Shown here: positions 1 to 8,771 of the stretch, piece by piece
Layout: each line of letters begins with the position of its first letter
Position numbering within the stretch: position 1 is the first letter of the stretch
Origin: Amycolatopsis albispora
Lineage (GTDB): Bacteria > Actinomycetota > Actinomycetes > Mycobacteriales > Pseudonocardiaceae
Assembly (NCBI RefSeq): GCF_003312875.1
Contig: NZ_CP015163.1
Span: 8,246,001-8,310,000 of the forward strand
DNA length: 64,000 bases
Direction: 5' to 3'
The notes under the pieces: generated by a model
The model's input: the letters and a program-made list of their open reading frames with translations, nothing else
The model's database searches: none
Told to the model about the DNA's origin: nothing
Translations under genes and position numbers: made by a program

Positions 1-2372
1 GCCAGCCCGCCCCGCGGGCGCGCCTGCATGGCCTGCAGGCTGAGCGCGGCCGCCTCGCCCCAGCGGTCGCCGAGCGCGCGGAACCCGGCCAGCGCGCGCT
101 CGACCCTGGCGGCCCCGAGGTCGAGGTCACCCGCGCCGATCAACGCGAAGCTCAGGAACCACTCGGCCCGCGCACGGCCCAGCGGATCGTCGACCTCCTC
201 GTACCGCGCCAGCACCCGCTCGGCGGTTTCGTGCAGGCCGGAGCCCTCACCGATGAGAATGGTGAGCGCGGCGCGCCAGGCCATCGCCCTGGTCCGCGGG
301 ACCTCCGGCGCGTGGCCGTCGATGCCGAGCGCGAGCGTGACCGACCGGTGGCCCTCCCGCAGCCTGCCGCGCAGGAACCAGTACCAGCCCAGCGCGTTGA
401 CCAGCCGGATCGCCAACTCGGCGTTGCCGTCGATCTCCGCGCCCTCGAGCGCGCCCCGGAAGTTGGCGCTCTCGGCGTCCAGCCGGTCGAGCCAGCTCCG
501 CTGATCGGACCGGCACAGCCGCTCTTCGGCGCGTTCGGCCAGGTCGAGGTAGTACCGGTGGTGCCGCCGCCGGACCTCGTCGTACTCGCCCGCTTCGTGC
601 AGCCGTTCGACGCAGTACGCGGCCACCGACTCCAGCAGGCGGTACCGCGTGCGGCCGCCCTGCCTGGTCACCGCCACCAGCGACCGGTCGACCAGCCGCG
701 CCAGCAGGTCCAGCACCTCGCCGGGCTTCACCCCGTCGCCCGCGCACACCGCTTCGGCGGCCTCCAGCTCGCAGCCCTCGGTGTGCACGGCCTGCCGTCG
801 CAGCACGATCCGCTCGGCCTCGGTGAGCAGCTCCCAGCTCCAGCCGATCATCGCGCGCAGCGTCTGCTGCCGGGCGGGCGCACCACGCTCGCCGGTGACG
901 AGCAGGCGGAAGCGGTCGTCCAAGCGGGACAGCAGTTCCTGCGCGCCGAGCACGCGGATGCGGCTGGCGGCCAGTTCGAGCGCGAGCGGGATGCCGTCGA
1001 GGCGGCGGCAGATTTCCGCGACCGCCTCGCTGTTCTCCTCGGACAACGCGAAATCCGGCGCCGCCGCGGTCGCCCGCGTGCGGAACAGCTCGATCGCACT
1101 GCTCAGTTCGAGCGGGCGCACGGTGTGCACGAACTCACCCGCCAGGCCGAGCGGCTCCTGGCTGGTGATCAGCACGCGCAGGCCCGGCGCGGTCCGCAGC
1201 AGCAGCCGCACCAGGTCGGCGACCGGCTCGACCAGGTGCTCGCAGTTGTCCAGCACGAGCAGCAGGCGCTGGTCACGCAGGGCTTCGGCGAGCTGGTCCG
1301 ACGGCGGCGGCAGCGTGCCGGACTTGGTGTCCTCGCGCAGGTTCAGCATGCTCGCGGTGACCTCGGCGACCGAGCACGCGGCCTCCGGCGCGCCGTGTGT
1401 CCAGTGCCCGGCCAGCTCGACCAGCCACACCCCGTCGGGAAAACCACCGACCAGCCGGGACGCCGCCTCGATGGCCAGCCGGGTTTTGCCCACCCCGCCC
1501 GGCCCGGTCAGCGTGACCAGCCGGTGCGCCGCGAGCAGCCGCCCGACCTCGTCGACCTCGGCGTCCCGCCCGATCAGCCCGGTCAGCTGCGCGGGCAGGT
1601 TCGTGGTGCGGCGGGCCGACGGCGTGAGCGCCGGATCCTGCCGCAGCATCGACTGGTACAGCTCGGCCAGCTCGGGACTCGGGTCGAGGCCCAGCTCGTC
1701 GGCGAGGCGCTGGCGCAGCTCGGTGTACCCGGCGAGCGCTTCGCTCTGACGGCCCGCGCGGTACAGCGCGAGCAGGTGCGCGCGGCGCAGGCGCTCCCGC
1801 AGCGGATGCCGCGCGACCAGGTCGGTCAGCTCCCCGGCCAGCTCGCTGTGCTCGCCCAGCTCCAGCCGGGCTTCGGCCTGTTCCTCCAGCGCCACCAGCC
1901 GCTGCTCGTCGAGCCGCTGGATCACCGGCGCGAGGAAGTCCGCGTCGGCGAAGTCGGCGAACGCGGCACCACGCCACAACGCCAGCGCCTCGGCCAGCTG
2001 GGCCGCCTTGGCACGCGGGTCCGCGGCCTGGCGGGCCTGCTCCAGCAGCTGCTCGAACCGGCTGTGGTCGACGTCGGCGGGCTCGGCCAGCAGCGTGTAC
2101 CCCGACGGGCCGGACACCACCAGCTCGCGGCCGCCCGCCTCGCCGTCCTCCAGCGCCCGCCGCAGCTGGGACACCTTGGTCTGCAGCGCGCCGGTCGGGT
2201 TCGCCGGCGGGCGCGTGCCCCACAGGTCGTCGACCAGGCGGTCCACCGAAACCGGGCGCCCTCGGTGCGCGAGCAGGTCGGCGAGCAGGGCGCGGACCTT
2301 CGCCTCCGGCACCCGCACCGGCCGCTGATCCGCCGTCCACACCTCGAGCGGACCAAGCACACCGAAACGCAC
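1..2372 (-). CDS. AfsR/SARP-family transcriptional regulator with NB-ARC ATPase domain (C-terminus cut by window edge)
   Basis: About 790 codons are visible, running off the left edge. The GTG at 2372 begins the reading VRFGVLGPLEVW, the usual opening of a SARP winged-helix DNA-binding domain (about residues 1-95). A bacterial transcriptional activation (BTAD) region follows to about 245, then a nucleotide-binding STAND domain with Walker A GPGGVGKT near residue 290 and the downstream LLLVLDNCEH Walker-B-like motif. The alpha-helical rest resembles the TPR/helical region of AfsR-type proteins. Such proteins activate secondary-metabolite or developmental promoters in the cytoplasm. The frame has no ATG near its start, so the GTG is needed. 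It is divergent from the imine-reductase-like gene at 2487, which could be a target. It lies about 20 kb from the polyene genes, so a role in that cluster is not shown. Confidence 0.85.
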   Translation of the reverse strand, partial: MRFGVLGPLEVWTADQRPVRVPEAKVRALLADLLAHRGRPVSVDRLVDDLWGTRPPANPTGALQTKVSQLRRALEDGEAGGRELVVSGPSGYTLLAEPADVDHSRFEQLLEQARQAADPRAKAAQLAEALALWRGAAFADFADADFLAPVIQRLDEQRLVALEEQAEARLELGEHSELAGELTDLVARHPLRERLRRAHLLALYRAGRQSEALAGYTELRQRLADELGLDPSPELAELYQSMLRQDPALTPSARRTTNLPAQLTGLIGRDAEVDEVGRLLAAHRLVTLTGPGGVGKTRLAIEAASRLVGGFPDGVWLVELAGHWTHGAPEAACSVAEVTASMLNLREDTKSGTLPPPSDQLAEALRDQRLLLVLDNCEHLVEPVADLVRLLLRTAPGLRVLITSQEPLGLAGEFVHTVRPLELSSAIELFRTRATAAAPDFALSEENSEAVAEICRRLDGIPLALELAASRIRVLGAQELLSRLDDRFRLLVTGERGAPARQQTLRAMIGWSWELLTEAERIVLRRQAVHTEGCELEAAEAVCAGDGVKPGEVLDLLARLVDRSLVAVTRQGGRTRYRLLESVAAYCVERLHEAGEYDEVRRRHHRYYLDLAERAEERLCRSDQRSWLDRLDAESANFRGALEGAEIDGNAELAIRLVNALGWYWFLRGRLREGHRSVTLALGIDGHAPEVPRTRAMAWRAALTILIGEGSGLHETAERVLARYEEVDDPLGRARAEWFLSFALIGAGDLDLGAARVERALAGFRALGDRWGEAAALSLQAMQARPRGGL

Positions 2373-2486
2373 GGGAGCCAGCCTAGCCGGGCCCACCGAC
2401 AGTTCCCCGTGAGCGGATCCGAACCGGACCGAAAGCCCCGGCACGCACGGTGAAGACGGTCAAGGGAGCGAACGAGAAGAGGAACG

Positions 2487-3368
2487 ATGACCGAGAACTT
2501 CACCACCCGCGCCACCGTCGCCGGGCTGGGGGACATGGGCCGGGCGCTGGCCGCGGCGTTGCGGCGGAACGGCTTCCCGGTCACGGTGTGGAACCGCACG
2601 CCGGGCAAAGCCGGTGAGCTGACCGCCGCCGGGGCTCGCGAGGCCGCCGGGCTGGCCGAAGCCTTCGAGGCGAGTCCGGTGGTGATCCTGTGCGTGGTCG
2701 ACAACGAAGCCGTCGGCGAACTGCTCGACGCGGCGGGCGACCGGCTGCGCGGCCGGACCGTGGTCAACCTGACCAACGGCACCCCGCGGCAGGCCCGTGA
2801 GCTGGCCGAACGCGTCACGGCGCTGGGCGCGGAGTACGTCGACGGCGGCATCATGGCGGTGCCGCCGGGCATCGGGACCGAGGCGTCGTTTGTGCTCTAC
2901 TCCGGACCGGAGCACGCGGTCGAGGCGCAGCGCGAGCTGTTCGAAGCCTTCGGCGCGGTGCGGTACGTCGGCGAGGACACCGGGCTGGCGGCGCTGTACG
3001 ACCTCGCGCTGCTGAGCGGGATGTACGGCATGCACGCGGGTGTGGTGCACGCCTACGCGCTGATCGGCTCGGCGGGCGTGCCGGCGACCGAGTTCTCCGC
3101 GTTGCTGGTGCCGTGGATCGAGGCGATGTCCGGGTTCGTCAAGGAGGCGGCCGACCGGGTCGACCGCGACGACTACACCAAGGACGTGGTGTCGAACCTG
3201 GCCATGCAGGCGAAGGCGTTCCCGAACCTGATCGAGGCCAGCGTGGAGCAGGGCGTGCGGCCGGACCTGATGGAGCCGGTGCTGCGGTTGTTCCGCGAGC
3301 GGGTCGCGCAGGGCCACGGCGACGAGGACGCGGTCGGTGTGATCAAGCTTCTGCGGGGAGAATCGTGA
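2487..3368 (+). CDS. NADPH-dependent imine reductase / beta-hydroxyacid dehydrogenase-like protein
   Basis: 293 residues. An N-terminal Rossmann fold carries GLGDMG (residues 13-18) and the VTVWNRTPGK stretch typical of NADP-binding 6-phosphogluconate-dehydrogenase-like proteins. The C-terminal helical half has LYDLALLSGMYGMHAG (about 170-185), the arrangement seen in imine reductases, with Y171/D172 and Y180 as candidate active-site residues. The lysine used by true beta-hydroxyacid dehydrogenases is not obvious, which favours the imine-reductase branch. A GAGGAAC ribosome site precedes the ATG. It overlaps the next SDR gene by 4 bp (GTGA), so the two are translationally coupled. The natural substrate is unknown; reduction of a cyclic imine or ketone is an inference from the family. 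Confidence 0.8.
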   Translation: MTENFTTRATVAGLGDMGRALAAALRRNGFPVTVWNRTPGKAGELTAAGAREAAGLAEAFEASPVVILCVVDNEAVGELLDAAGDRLRGRTVVNLTNGTPRQARELAERVTALGAEYVDGGIMAVPPGIGTEASFVLYSGPEHAVEAQRELFEAFGAVRYVGEDTGLAALYDLALLSGMYGMHAGVVHAYALIGSAGVPATEFSALLVPWIEAMSGFVKEAADRVDRDDYTKDVVSNLAMQAKAFPNLIEASVEQGVRPDLMEPVLRLFRERVAQGHGDEDAVGVIKLLRGES

Positions 3369-4162
3369 TCGGCGCGGAGCGCTCCATTGAGGGTGGTGGC
3401 GGGCGACGGGTGGGCGTGATCGCACCGAGGGCGGTGGTCACCGGCGGGACGCACGGCATCGGGCTGGCCATCGCGAAGGCGGTGCTCGCGCGGGAGGGGC
3501 AGGTCCTGGTCACCGGCCTCGACGAGCGCCGGGTCGAGTCGGCGCGCGACGAACTGGGCCCGCGAGCGTTCGTGGTGCGCTCCGACGCGGCGAGCATGGC
3601 CGACATCGACGCGCTCGGCGGCATCGTCGACGACCGGCTCGGCGGGGTGGACGCGTTGTTCGTCAACGCCGGGGTGGCCTACGGCACCCCGGTCGCCGAG
3701 ACCACCGAAGAGCTGTATGACCGGACCTTCGACGTCAACACCAAGGGCGCGTTCTTCACCGTGCGGCGGCTGCTGCCACGGCTGAAGGACGGCGGCGCGA
3801 TCGTGTTCACCACGTCGGTGGCCGACGAGGGCGGGGCGGCCGGCCTGGGGCCCTACGCCGGTTCGAAGGCGGCGGTGTGGTCGTTCGCGCAGGTGCTGGC
3901 GGCGGAACTGCTGCCGAGGGGAATCCGGGTGAACGCGGTGGCGCCCGGGTTCATCGACACGCCGAGCATGGGGCTGACCGGGGCGAGCGCGGAGGAACGC
4001 GCGGCCTTCTCGAAGGCGGGCGACGCCGTCACCCCGATGAAGCGGCACGGCACGCCGGAGGAGGTGGCGGCGGCCGCGTTGTTCCTCGCCTTCGACGCCA
4101 CGTTCACCACGGCCGTGAAGCTGCCCGTGGACGGCGGCCTCGGCAGGCGGCTCACCGGCTAG
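3365..4162 (+). CDS. Short-chain dehydrogenase/reductase (SDR)
   Basis: 265 residues from the GTG at 3365, chosen because it overlaps the upstream stop (GTGA) and has GGGGAGA just before it. A GTG at about 3411 would be a shorter alternative. Cofactor motif TGGTHGIG at residues 26-33, VNAG at about 100, and the active-site pair Y164/K168 in PYAGSK with a Ser/Thr run at 149-151. The C-terminal APGFIDTP loop is typical of classical SDRs. It probably reduces a carbonyl or oxidises an alcohol with NAD(P)H in the cytoplasm; the substrate cannot be read from sequence. Co-transcribed with the imine-reductase-like gene. It converges on the next SDR operon, with a perfect palindrome (4178-4230) between the stops. 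Confidence 0.85.
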   Translation: MIGAERSIEGGGGRRVGVIAPRAVVTGGTHGIGLAIAKAVLAREGQVLVTGLDERRVESARDELGPRAFVVRSDAASMADIDALGGIVDDRLGGVDALFVNAGVAYGTPVAETTEELYDRTFDVNTKGAFFTVRRLLPRLKDGGAIVFTTSVADEGGAAGLGPYAGSKAAVWSFAQVLAAELLPRGIRVNAVAPGFIDTPSMGLTGASAEERAAFSKAGDAVTPMKRHGTPEEVAAAALFLAFDATFTTAVKLPVDGGLGRRLTG

Positions 4163-4177
4163 GCCCGGGGCCGCCGT

Positions 4178-4230
4178 GCAATGAATGTGGCTTTCATTGC
4201 GCCAGACGCTATGAAAGCCACATTCATTGC
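4178..4230. repeat. 53-nt palindromic element, copy 1 (intergenic, between convergent genes)
   Basis: Two 23-nt half-units (4178-4200 and 4208-4230) flank the 7-nt spacer GCCAGAC. The outer 20 nt of each side are perfect reverse complements (GCAATGAATGTGGCTTTCAT). Each half-unit is built as an imperfect palindrome around the core TGTGGCT/AGCCACA. It is identical over all 53 nt to copy 4 at 14111-14163. It sits exactly between two convergent stop codons, so as RNA it would form a long stem in either direction and may act as a bidirectional terminator. No U-tract is seen. Confidence 0.9.
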
Positions 4231-4240
4231 GTTCGGGGGC

Positions 4241-5029
4241 TCAGGGGACGATCGAGTCGACGTAGCCGCCGTCCACGCGGACGGCGGCGCCCGTGGTCGC
4301 CGAGGCCAGTGGTGAGCTCAGGTAGACCACCATGTTCGCGATCTCCTCCGGCTCGATCAGCCGCCGCAGCAGTGACTGCGGCCGGTGCAGCCGCATGAAC
4401 TCGCGCTGCGCCTCCTCCCACGGCAGCGAGCGGTCCACCAGCTGGTACACGAAGTCCTCGACCCCGCCGGTGTGCGTGGGCCCGGCGATCACCGAGTTCA
4501 CCGTGACCCCGGTGCCCGCCGCCTCTTTCGCGAACCCGCGCGACACGCCGAGCAGCGCGGTCTTCGAGACGCCGTAGTGGATCATCTCGGCCGGGGTGAC
4601 CAGTGCGGAGTCACTGGCGATGTTCAGCACCCGCCCCCAGCCGCGCGCGGTCATGCCGGGCAGGTAGACGCGGGTCAGCCGGACCGCGGACAGCACGTTC
4701 ACCTCGAAGTACCGCCGCCATTCGTCGTCGCTGATCTCCAGCGGCGGCTCGGCGCCGAAGATGCCGAGGTTGTTGACCAGCACGTCCACTTCGGGCAGTC
4801 GCGCGACCAGTTCCCCGGCCCCTTCCGCGGAGGCCACGTCCGCGACGGCGGCCACCGCGTCCCCGCCCGCCTCGCGCACGCGCGCCACGGCTTCGTCCAC
4901 AGTGGACTGCTTGCGGCCGTTCACCGCCACTCGCGCGCCCGCCTGCGCCAGCCCGGTCGCGATGGCCAGCCCGATGCCCTGGCTGGAGCCGGTGACCAGC
5001 GCGGTCTTCCCGCTCAGGTCCAAGCGCAT
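4241..5029 (-). CDS. SDR-family oxidoreductase (3-oxoacyl-ACP reductase-like)
   Basis: 262 residues. The ATG at 5029 was chosen over an upstream in-frame start because GAGGGGA lies 5-11 nt before it and it begins the conserved MRLDLSGKTALVTG. Motifs: TGSSQGIG (13-20), NNLG (86-89; usually NNAG), S139, Y152 and K156 (YGVSK). The C-terminal RVDGGYVDS fits the classical SDR fold. Third gene of the MFS-AKR-SDR operon, 10 nt after the aldo-keto reductase stop. With that reductase and an exporter it looks like a detoxification set for reactive carbonyl or aromatic compounds, likely under the divergent MarR repressor. The exact substrate is unknown. Confidence 0.85.
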   Translation of the reverse strand: MRLDLSGKTALVTGSSQGIGLAIATGLAQAGARVAVNGRKQSTVDEAVARVREAGGDAVAAVADVASAEGAGELVARLPEVDVLVNNLGIFGAEPPLEISDDEWRRYFEVNVLSAVRLTRVYLPGMTARGWGRVLNIASDSALVTPAEMIHYGVSKTALLGVSRGFAKEAAGTGVTVNSVIAGPTHTGGVEDFVYQLVDRSLPWEEAQREFMRLHRPQSLLRRLIEPEEIANMVVYLSSPLASATTGAAVRVDGGYVDSIVP

Positions 5030-5039
5030 GCCGATCCCC

Positions 5040-5873
5040 TCAGGCCACGTTGAAGGTGTCGGGGTCCGGCCCGGTGCGCTCACCGCGGTCAAGGGACGCC
5101 AGTGCGGCGAGATCCTCGTCGGCCAGCGTGAAGTCGAACACCGCCAGGTTCTCCCGGATGCGCGACGGCGTCACCGACTTGGGGATGACCACGTTGCCCA
5201 GCTGCAGGTGCCAGCGCAGCACCACCTGCGCCGGGGTGCGGTCGTGCTTGGCGGCCAGCTCGCGCACCACCGGGTCGGCGAGCAGGTCGCCGCCCTTGGC
5301 CAGCGGGCTCCACGCCTCGGTGACGATGCCGTGCTTCTCGTTGTACTCGCGGACCTCGGCCTGCTGGAGGTACGGGTGCACCTCGACCTGGTTCACCGCG
5401 GGCACCACCGAGCCGGTGCGCGCCAGCTCGTCCAGGTGGGACGGCTGGAAGTTCGACACGCCGATGGCGCGGATCCGGCCGTCGGCGTGCAGCTTCTCCA
5501 GCGCCCGCCAGCTCTCGGCGTACAGCCCGCGCTCCGGGGTCGGCCAGTGGATCAGGTACAGGTCCAGGTAGTCGAGCCCGAGCCGCTCCGCGCTGGCGTC
5601 GAACGCGCGCAGCGCGGCGTCGTAGCCCTGGTCGGAGTTCCACAGCTTGGTGGTGACAAAAAGGTCCTCGCGCTTGATGCCCGAGTCGGCCAGCGCCTGG
5701 CCGACGCCGCGTTCGTTGCCGTACACGGTGGCCGTGTCGATGCTGCGGTACCCGGCTTCGAGCGCTGAGGTCACCGCGGTCGCGGTCTCCGCGTCGGGAA
5801 CCTGGAACACCCCGTACCCCAGCTGCGGCATGGTCACGCCGTTGTTCAGGGTGACGGTGGGAATGCCGGTCAT
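5040..5873 (-). CDS. Aldo-keto reductase (2,5-diketo-D-gluconate reductase / AKR5-like)
   Basis: 277 residues, a normal length for a single-domain (alpha/beta)8 aldo-keto reductase. The catalytic tetrad is complete: D46 (RSIDTA), Y51 (VYGNE), K76 (TTKLW) and H109 (LIHWP). The NADPH-binding IPKSVTPSRIREN segment is near the C-terminus. The ribosome site AAAGGAAGG precedes the ATG. It reduces aldehydes or ketones with NADPH in the cytoplasm. Middle gene of a minus-strand operon with the MFS exporter upstream (28-nt gap) and an SDR downstream (10-nt gap). Confidence 0.9.
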   Translation of the reverse strand: MTGIPTVTLNNGVTMPQLGYGVFQVPDAETATAVTSALEAGYRSIDTATVYGNERGVGQALADSGIKREDLFVTTKLWNSDQGYDAALRAFDASAERLGLDYLDLYLIHWPTPERGLYAESWRALEKLHADGRIRAIGVSNFQPSHLDELARTGSVVPAVNQVEVHPYLQQAEVREYNEKHGIVTEAWSPLAKGGDLLADPVVRELAAKHDRTPAQVVLRWHLQLGNVVIPKSVTPSRIRENLAVFDFTLADEDLAALASLDRGERTGPDPDTFNVA

Positions 5874-5901
5874 GGAACTTGCCTTCCTTTCGTGGTTTTC
5901 C

Positions 5902-7071
5902 TCAGTGGACGGTGACGAGCCCGGGGGACCGCTTCCGGTCCAGCATCCCCGACAACAGCGCGACCAGCAGCCCGGAGGCGGCGAGCAGGGCGCCGATCCA
6001 GTTGGGCGCGGTGTAGCCGAGGCCGCCGTCGATGGCCAGGCCGCCGAGCCAGGCCCCGCCGGCGTTGCCCAGGTTGAACGCGGCGATGTTCGCCGCCGAC
6101 GCCAGCGCGGGCGCCTCCTTCGCCTGCGCCATCACCCTGGCCTGCAGCGGGGGCACGGTGGCGAACCCGGCGGCGCCGAACAGGGCGATGGTGATCGCCG
6201 CGGGCAGCTGGGCGTGCGCGGTGACCACGAACGCCAGCAGCACCAGCGAAAGCGCCGCGAGAATGGCGTACAGGCTGGGCATCAGCGCCCGGTCCGCGGC
6301 CCGCCCGCCGAGCAGGTTGCCCGCGACCAGCCCGGCGCCGAACAACACCAGCAGCCAGGTGACCGCGCCGCTGGAGAAGCCGGCCACCTCGGTCATCATC
6401 GGCGCGATGTAGGTGAACGAGGCGAACACCCCGGCAAACCCGAGCGCGGTCATCGCCAGCGCCAGCCACACCTGCGGCTTGCGGAACACGGCCAGTTCGC
6501 TGCGCAGGCCACCGCCTTCGACGCGCTCCTGCCGGGGCACCAGCGCGAGAATGCCGACCAGGCCGACCACCCCGAGCGCGCTGACCGCCCAGAACGTGGA
6601 CCGCCAGCCGAGCTGCTGGCCGAGCGCGGTCCCGGCGGGCACGCCGAGCACGTTCGCCACGGTCAGCCCGGTGAACATCATCGCGATCGCGCTGGCCCGC
6701 CGCGACGGCGCGACCAGCGAGGCCGCCACCACCGAGCCGACGCCGAAGAAGGCACCGTGGGACAGCGCAGCCACGATCCGGCCGGTCATCAGCAGGCCGT
6801 AGCCGGTGGCCACGGCCGAGAGCAGGTTCCCGGCGATGAACAGCACCATCAGCGCGACCAGCACGGTCTTGCGCGGAATGCGTGAGCCGAGCGCGGTGAG
6901 CAGCGGCGCGCCGACCACCACCCCCAGCGCGTACCCGGAGATGAGCAGGCCGGCGGCCGGGATGGAGACGCCGAAGTCCGCGGCCACCTCCGGCAGCAGG
7001 CCCATGATCACGAACTCGGTGGTGCCGATGCCGAAGGCGCTGATCGCCAGCGCGAACAAGGCGACGGGCAT
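5902..7071 (-). CDS. MFS transporter, DHA1 family (AraJ/YdhP-like efflux permease)
   Basis: 389 residues from the ATG at 7071, which has AAGGA about 10 nt upstream. A longer in-frame extension to 7179 would cover the promoter region shared with the MarR gene and is not preferred. It has about twelve hydrophobic segments and begins ALFALAISAFGIGTTEFVIM, characteristic of the arabinose-efflux/YdhP group, with the loop GSRIPRK after TM2. It is likely a proton-coupled exporter of small molecules in the cytoplasmic membrane. First gene of the operon with AKR and SDR, divergent from a MarR regulator, a classic arrangement for an inducible efflux and detoxification unit. Confidence 0.88.
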   Translation of the reverse strand: MPVALFALAISAFGIGTTEFVIMGLLPEVAADFGVSIPAAGLLISGYALGVVVGAPLLTALGSRIPRKTVLVALMVLFIAGNLLSAVATGYGLLMTGRIVAALSHGAFFGVGSVVAASLVAPSRRASAIAMMFTGLTVANVLGVPAGTALGQQLGWRSTFWAVSALGVVGLVGILALVPRQERVEGGGLRSELAVFRKPQVWLALAMTALGFAGVFASFTYIAPMMTEVAGFSSGAVTWLLVLFGAGLVAGNLLGGRAADRALMPSLYAILAALSLVLLAFVVTAHAQLPAAITIALFGAAGFATVPPLQARVMAQAKEAPALASAANIAAFNLGNAGGAWLGGLAIDGGLGYTAPNWIGALLAASGLLVALLSGMLDRKRSPGLVTVH

Positions 7072-7096
7072 GACGCTTCGATCCTTCACAACGGTG

Positions 7097-7155
7097 GGTA
7101 TCCTGTGGAGAGCAGATACCGGCGTGAGCAATAGTTGCAGACGCGGGTAATTGCT
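7097..7155. promoter_or_regulatory. Candidate MarR operators in the divergent MFS/MarR promoter region
   Basis: Between the divergent starts (7071 and 7214) lie two inverted repeats: GGTATC (7097-7102) with GATACC (7115-7120), and AGCAAT (7127-7132) with ATTGCT (7150-7155). The stretch is clearly richer in A+T than its surroundings. MarR proteins usually bind such imperfect palindromes in their own divergent promoters; assignment to this regulator is inferred from position. Confidence 0.45.
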
Positions 7156-7213
7156 GACGAGCGATACGCTAGCAGGCAACGATCAGGGCTGTCCCCTGGA
7201 GGAGTGGTGAACC

Positions 7214-7663
7214 GTGTCACTGCCCGATGACGCCGTGGAGGCACGCGCCCAGGGGTGGCGCACCCTGGCGGCACTGCACGCCCGGATCGAGGACCAGCTC
7301 GAACGCGCGCTCCAGCGCGAGCACGAGCTGTCGGTCAGCGAGTACACCGTGCTCGACGTACTGGCCCGCCAGGACGGCTTCCACCTGCGGATGACCCAGC
7401 TCGCCAACGCCGTGGTGCTCAGCCAGTCGGCGACCACGCGGCTGGTGAGCAGGCTCGAGGACCGCGGCCTGCTCCAGCGCTACCTGTGCCCGACCGACCG
7501 CCGCGGCATCTACACCGAGGTGACCGCCGCCGGGCAGGCGCTGCTCGCCGAGGCCCGCCCGACCCACGACCGCACGCTTTCGCGGGCGCTGGCCGACGCG
7601 GAGGAACTGCCCGAGCTGGCCCCGCTGGTCGGCGCGCTGGCCCGGCTCACCGAAGTTTCCTGA
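7214..7663 (+). CDS. MarR-family transcriptional regulator
   Basis: 149 residues from the GTG at 7214, preceded by GGAGGAG at good spacing. The winged-helix core is recognisable: LSVSEYTVLDVLARQDGFHLRMTQL, then LSQSATTRLVSRLEDRGLL as recognition helix and DRRGIYTEVTAAG as the wing. Dimerising helices are at both ends. Probably a repressor of the divergent efflux/reductase operon, released by a phenolic or other small ligand. The ligase gene follows 34 nt downstream but is functionally unrelated. Confidence 0.88.
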   Translation: MSLPDDAVEARAQGWRTLAALHARIEDQLERALQREHELSVSEYTVLDVLARQDGFHLRMTQLANAVVLSQSATTRLVSRLEDRGLLQRYLCPTDRRGIYTEVTAAGQALLAEARPTHDRTLSRALADAEELPELAPLVGALARLTEVS

Positions 7664-7697
7664 GGCGTTTCGGCTGATCACGGCCTACGATCCGAGC

Positions 7698-8771
7698 GTG
7701 GATCTGCCCGTGATGCCGCCGGTGAAACCGATGCTGGCCAAGTCCGTCCGTGACGTGCCGCGCGGACCCGGTGTGCTGTACGAGCCGAAGTGGGACGGCT
7801 TCCGCTGCATCGTCTTCCGCGACGGCGACGAGGTCGAGCTGGGGTCCCGCAACGACCGCCCGCTCACCCGCTACTTCCCCGAGCTGGTCGAGCTGCTGCG
7901 GGCCGCGCTGCCGCCGCGGTGCGTGGTGGACGGCGAGATCGTGGTGGTCACCGGCGCCGGGCTGGACTTCGACACGCTGCAGAACCGGCTGCACCCGGCC
8001 GCTTCCCGCGTGCAGAAGCTGGCCGTGGAGACGCCCGCCAGCTTCGTCGCCTTCGACCTGCTCGCGCTCGGCGACCGCGACCTGACCGAGGAGCCCTTCG
8101 CCGAACGCCGCCGCCTGCTGGCGAGCCTGCTGTCCGACGCGTTGTCGCAGATCGTGCTCACCCCGGTCACCGACGATCCCGCGGTCGCCGAAGACTGGTT
8201 CACCCGGTTCGAGGGCGCCGGGTTCGACGGCGTGATGGCCAAGCCGGGCGACCAGCCGTACGAGCAGGACAAGCGCGTGATGTGGAAGGTCAAGCACGAG
8301 CGCACGGCCGACTGCGTGGTGGCCGGGTTCCGCTGGCACAAGGACGGTGAGGGCGTCGGCTCGCTGCTGCTCGGCCTCTACGACGACAACGGGAGGCTCC
8401 ACCACGTCGGCGTGGCCAGCAGCTTCACCGCCGCGCGGCGCCGGGAACTGGTCGACGAGCTGGCGCCGTTGCGGGAGAACGCGATGGCCGAGCACCCGTG
8501 GCGCGCGTGGGCCGAGGAGCACGCGCAGGTGGGCGGCCGGATGCCGGGCGGGGTGAGCCGGTGGACCGGCAAGAAGGACCTGTCGTGGGAACCGCTGCGT
8601 GCCGAATGGGTGGCCGAGGTCCGGTACGAGCACGTGCTGGCCGGGCGGTTCCGGCACGGCGGCAGGCTGGTCCGCTTCCGGCCCGACCGCGATCCGAAGT
8701 CCTGCACCTACGCCCAGCTCGAAGAGGTCGCGCCCGCGGAGCTGACCGCGTTGTTCGGGAGCGCCGGATGA
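7698..8771 (+). CDS. ligC: ATP-dependent DNA ligase (LigC-type)
   Basis: 357 residues from the GTG at 7698. Adenylation motif I is EPKWDGFR with nucleophile K31. Also seen are SRNDRPLT (motif Ia), VVDGEIVV (motif III), FVAFDLLALG (motif IIIa), FDGVMAKPGD (motif IV) and MWKVKHERTADCVV (motif V), followed by an OB-fold domain. This is the actinobacterial LigC family, which seals nicks and breaks in alternative non-homologous end joining and repair. The stop overlaps the start of the polymerase-domain gene (ATGA), so the two are co-translated. No Ku gene is in the window. Confidence 0.9.
   Translation: MDLPVMPPVKPMLAKSVRDVPRGPGVLYEPKWDGFRCIVFRDGDEVELGSRNDRPLTRYFPELVELLRAALPPRCVVDGEIVVVTGAGLDFDTLQNRLHPAASRVQKLAVETPASFVAFDLLALGDRDLTEEPFAERRRLLASLLSDALSQIVLTPVTDDPAVAEDWFTRFEGAGFDGVMAKPGDQPYEQDKRVMWKVKHERTADCVVAGFRWHKDGEGVGSLLLGLYDDNGRLHHVGVASSFTAARRRELVDELAPLRENAMAEHPWRAWAEEHAQVGGRMPGGVSRWTGKKDLSWEPLRAEWVAEVRYEHVLAGRFRHGGRLVRFRPDRDPKSCTYAQLEEVAPAELTALFGSAG

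Noticed and set aside
231..2453. 740-residue plus-strand open frame over the AfsR region
   Set aside because: Low-complexity Arg/Gln/Gly/Pro composition with no domain; it is the complement of the SARP/NB-ARC gene, which has clear motifs.
7072..7179. N-terminal extension of the MFS exporter
   Set aside because: The extension lacks homology-like character and covers the divergent promoter with operator-like repeats; the ATG at 7071 has a ribosome site.
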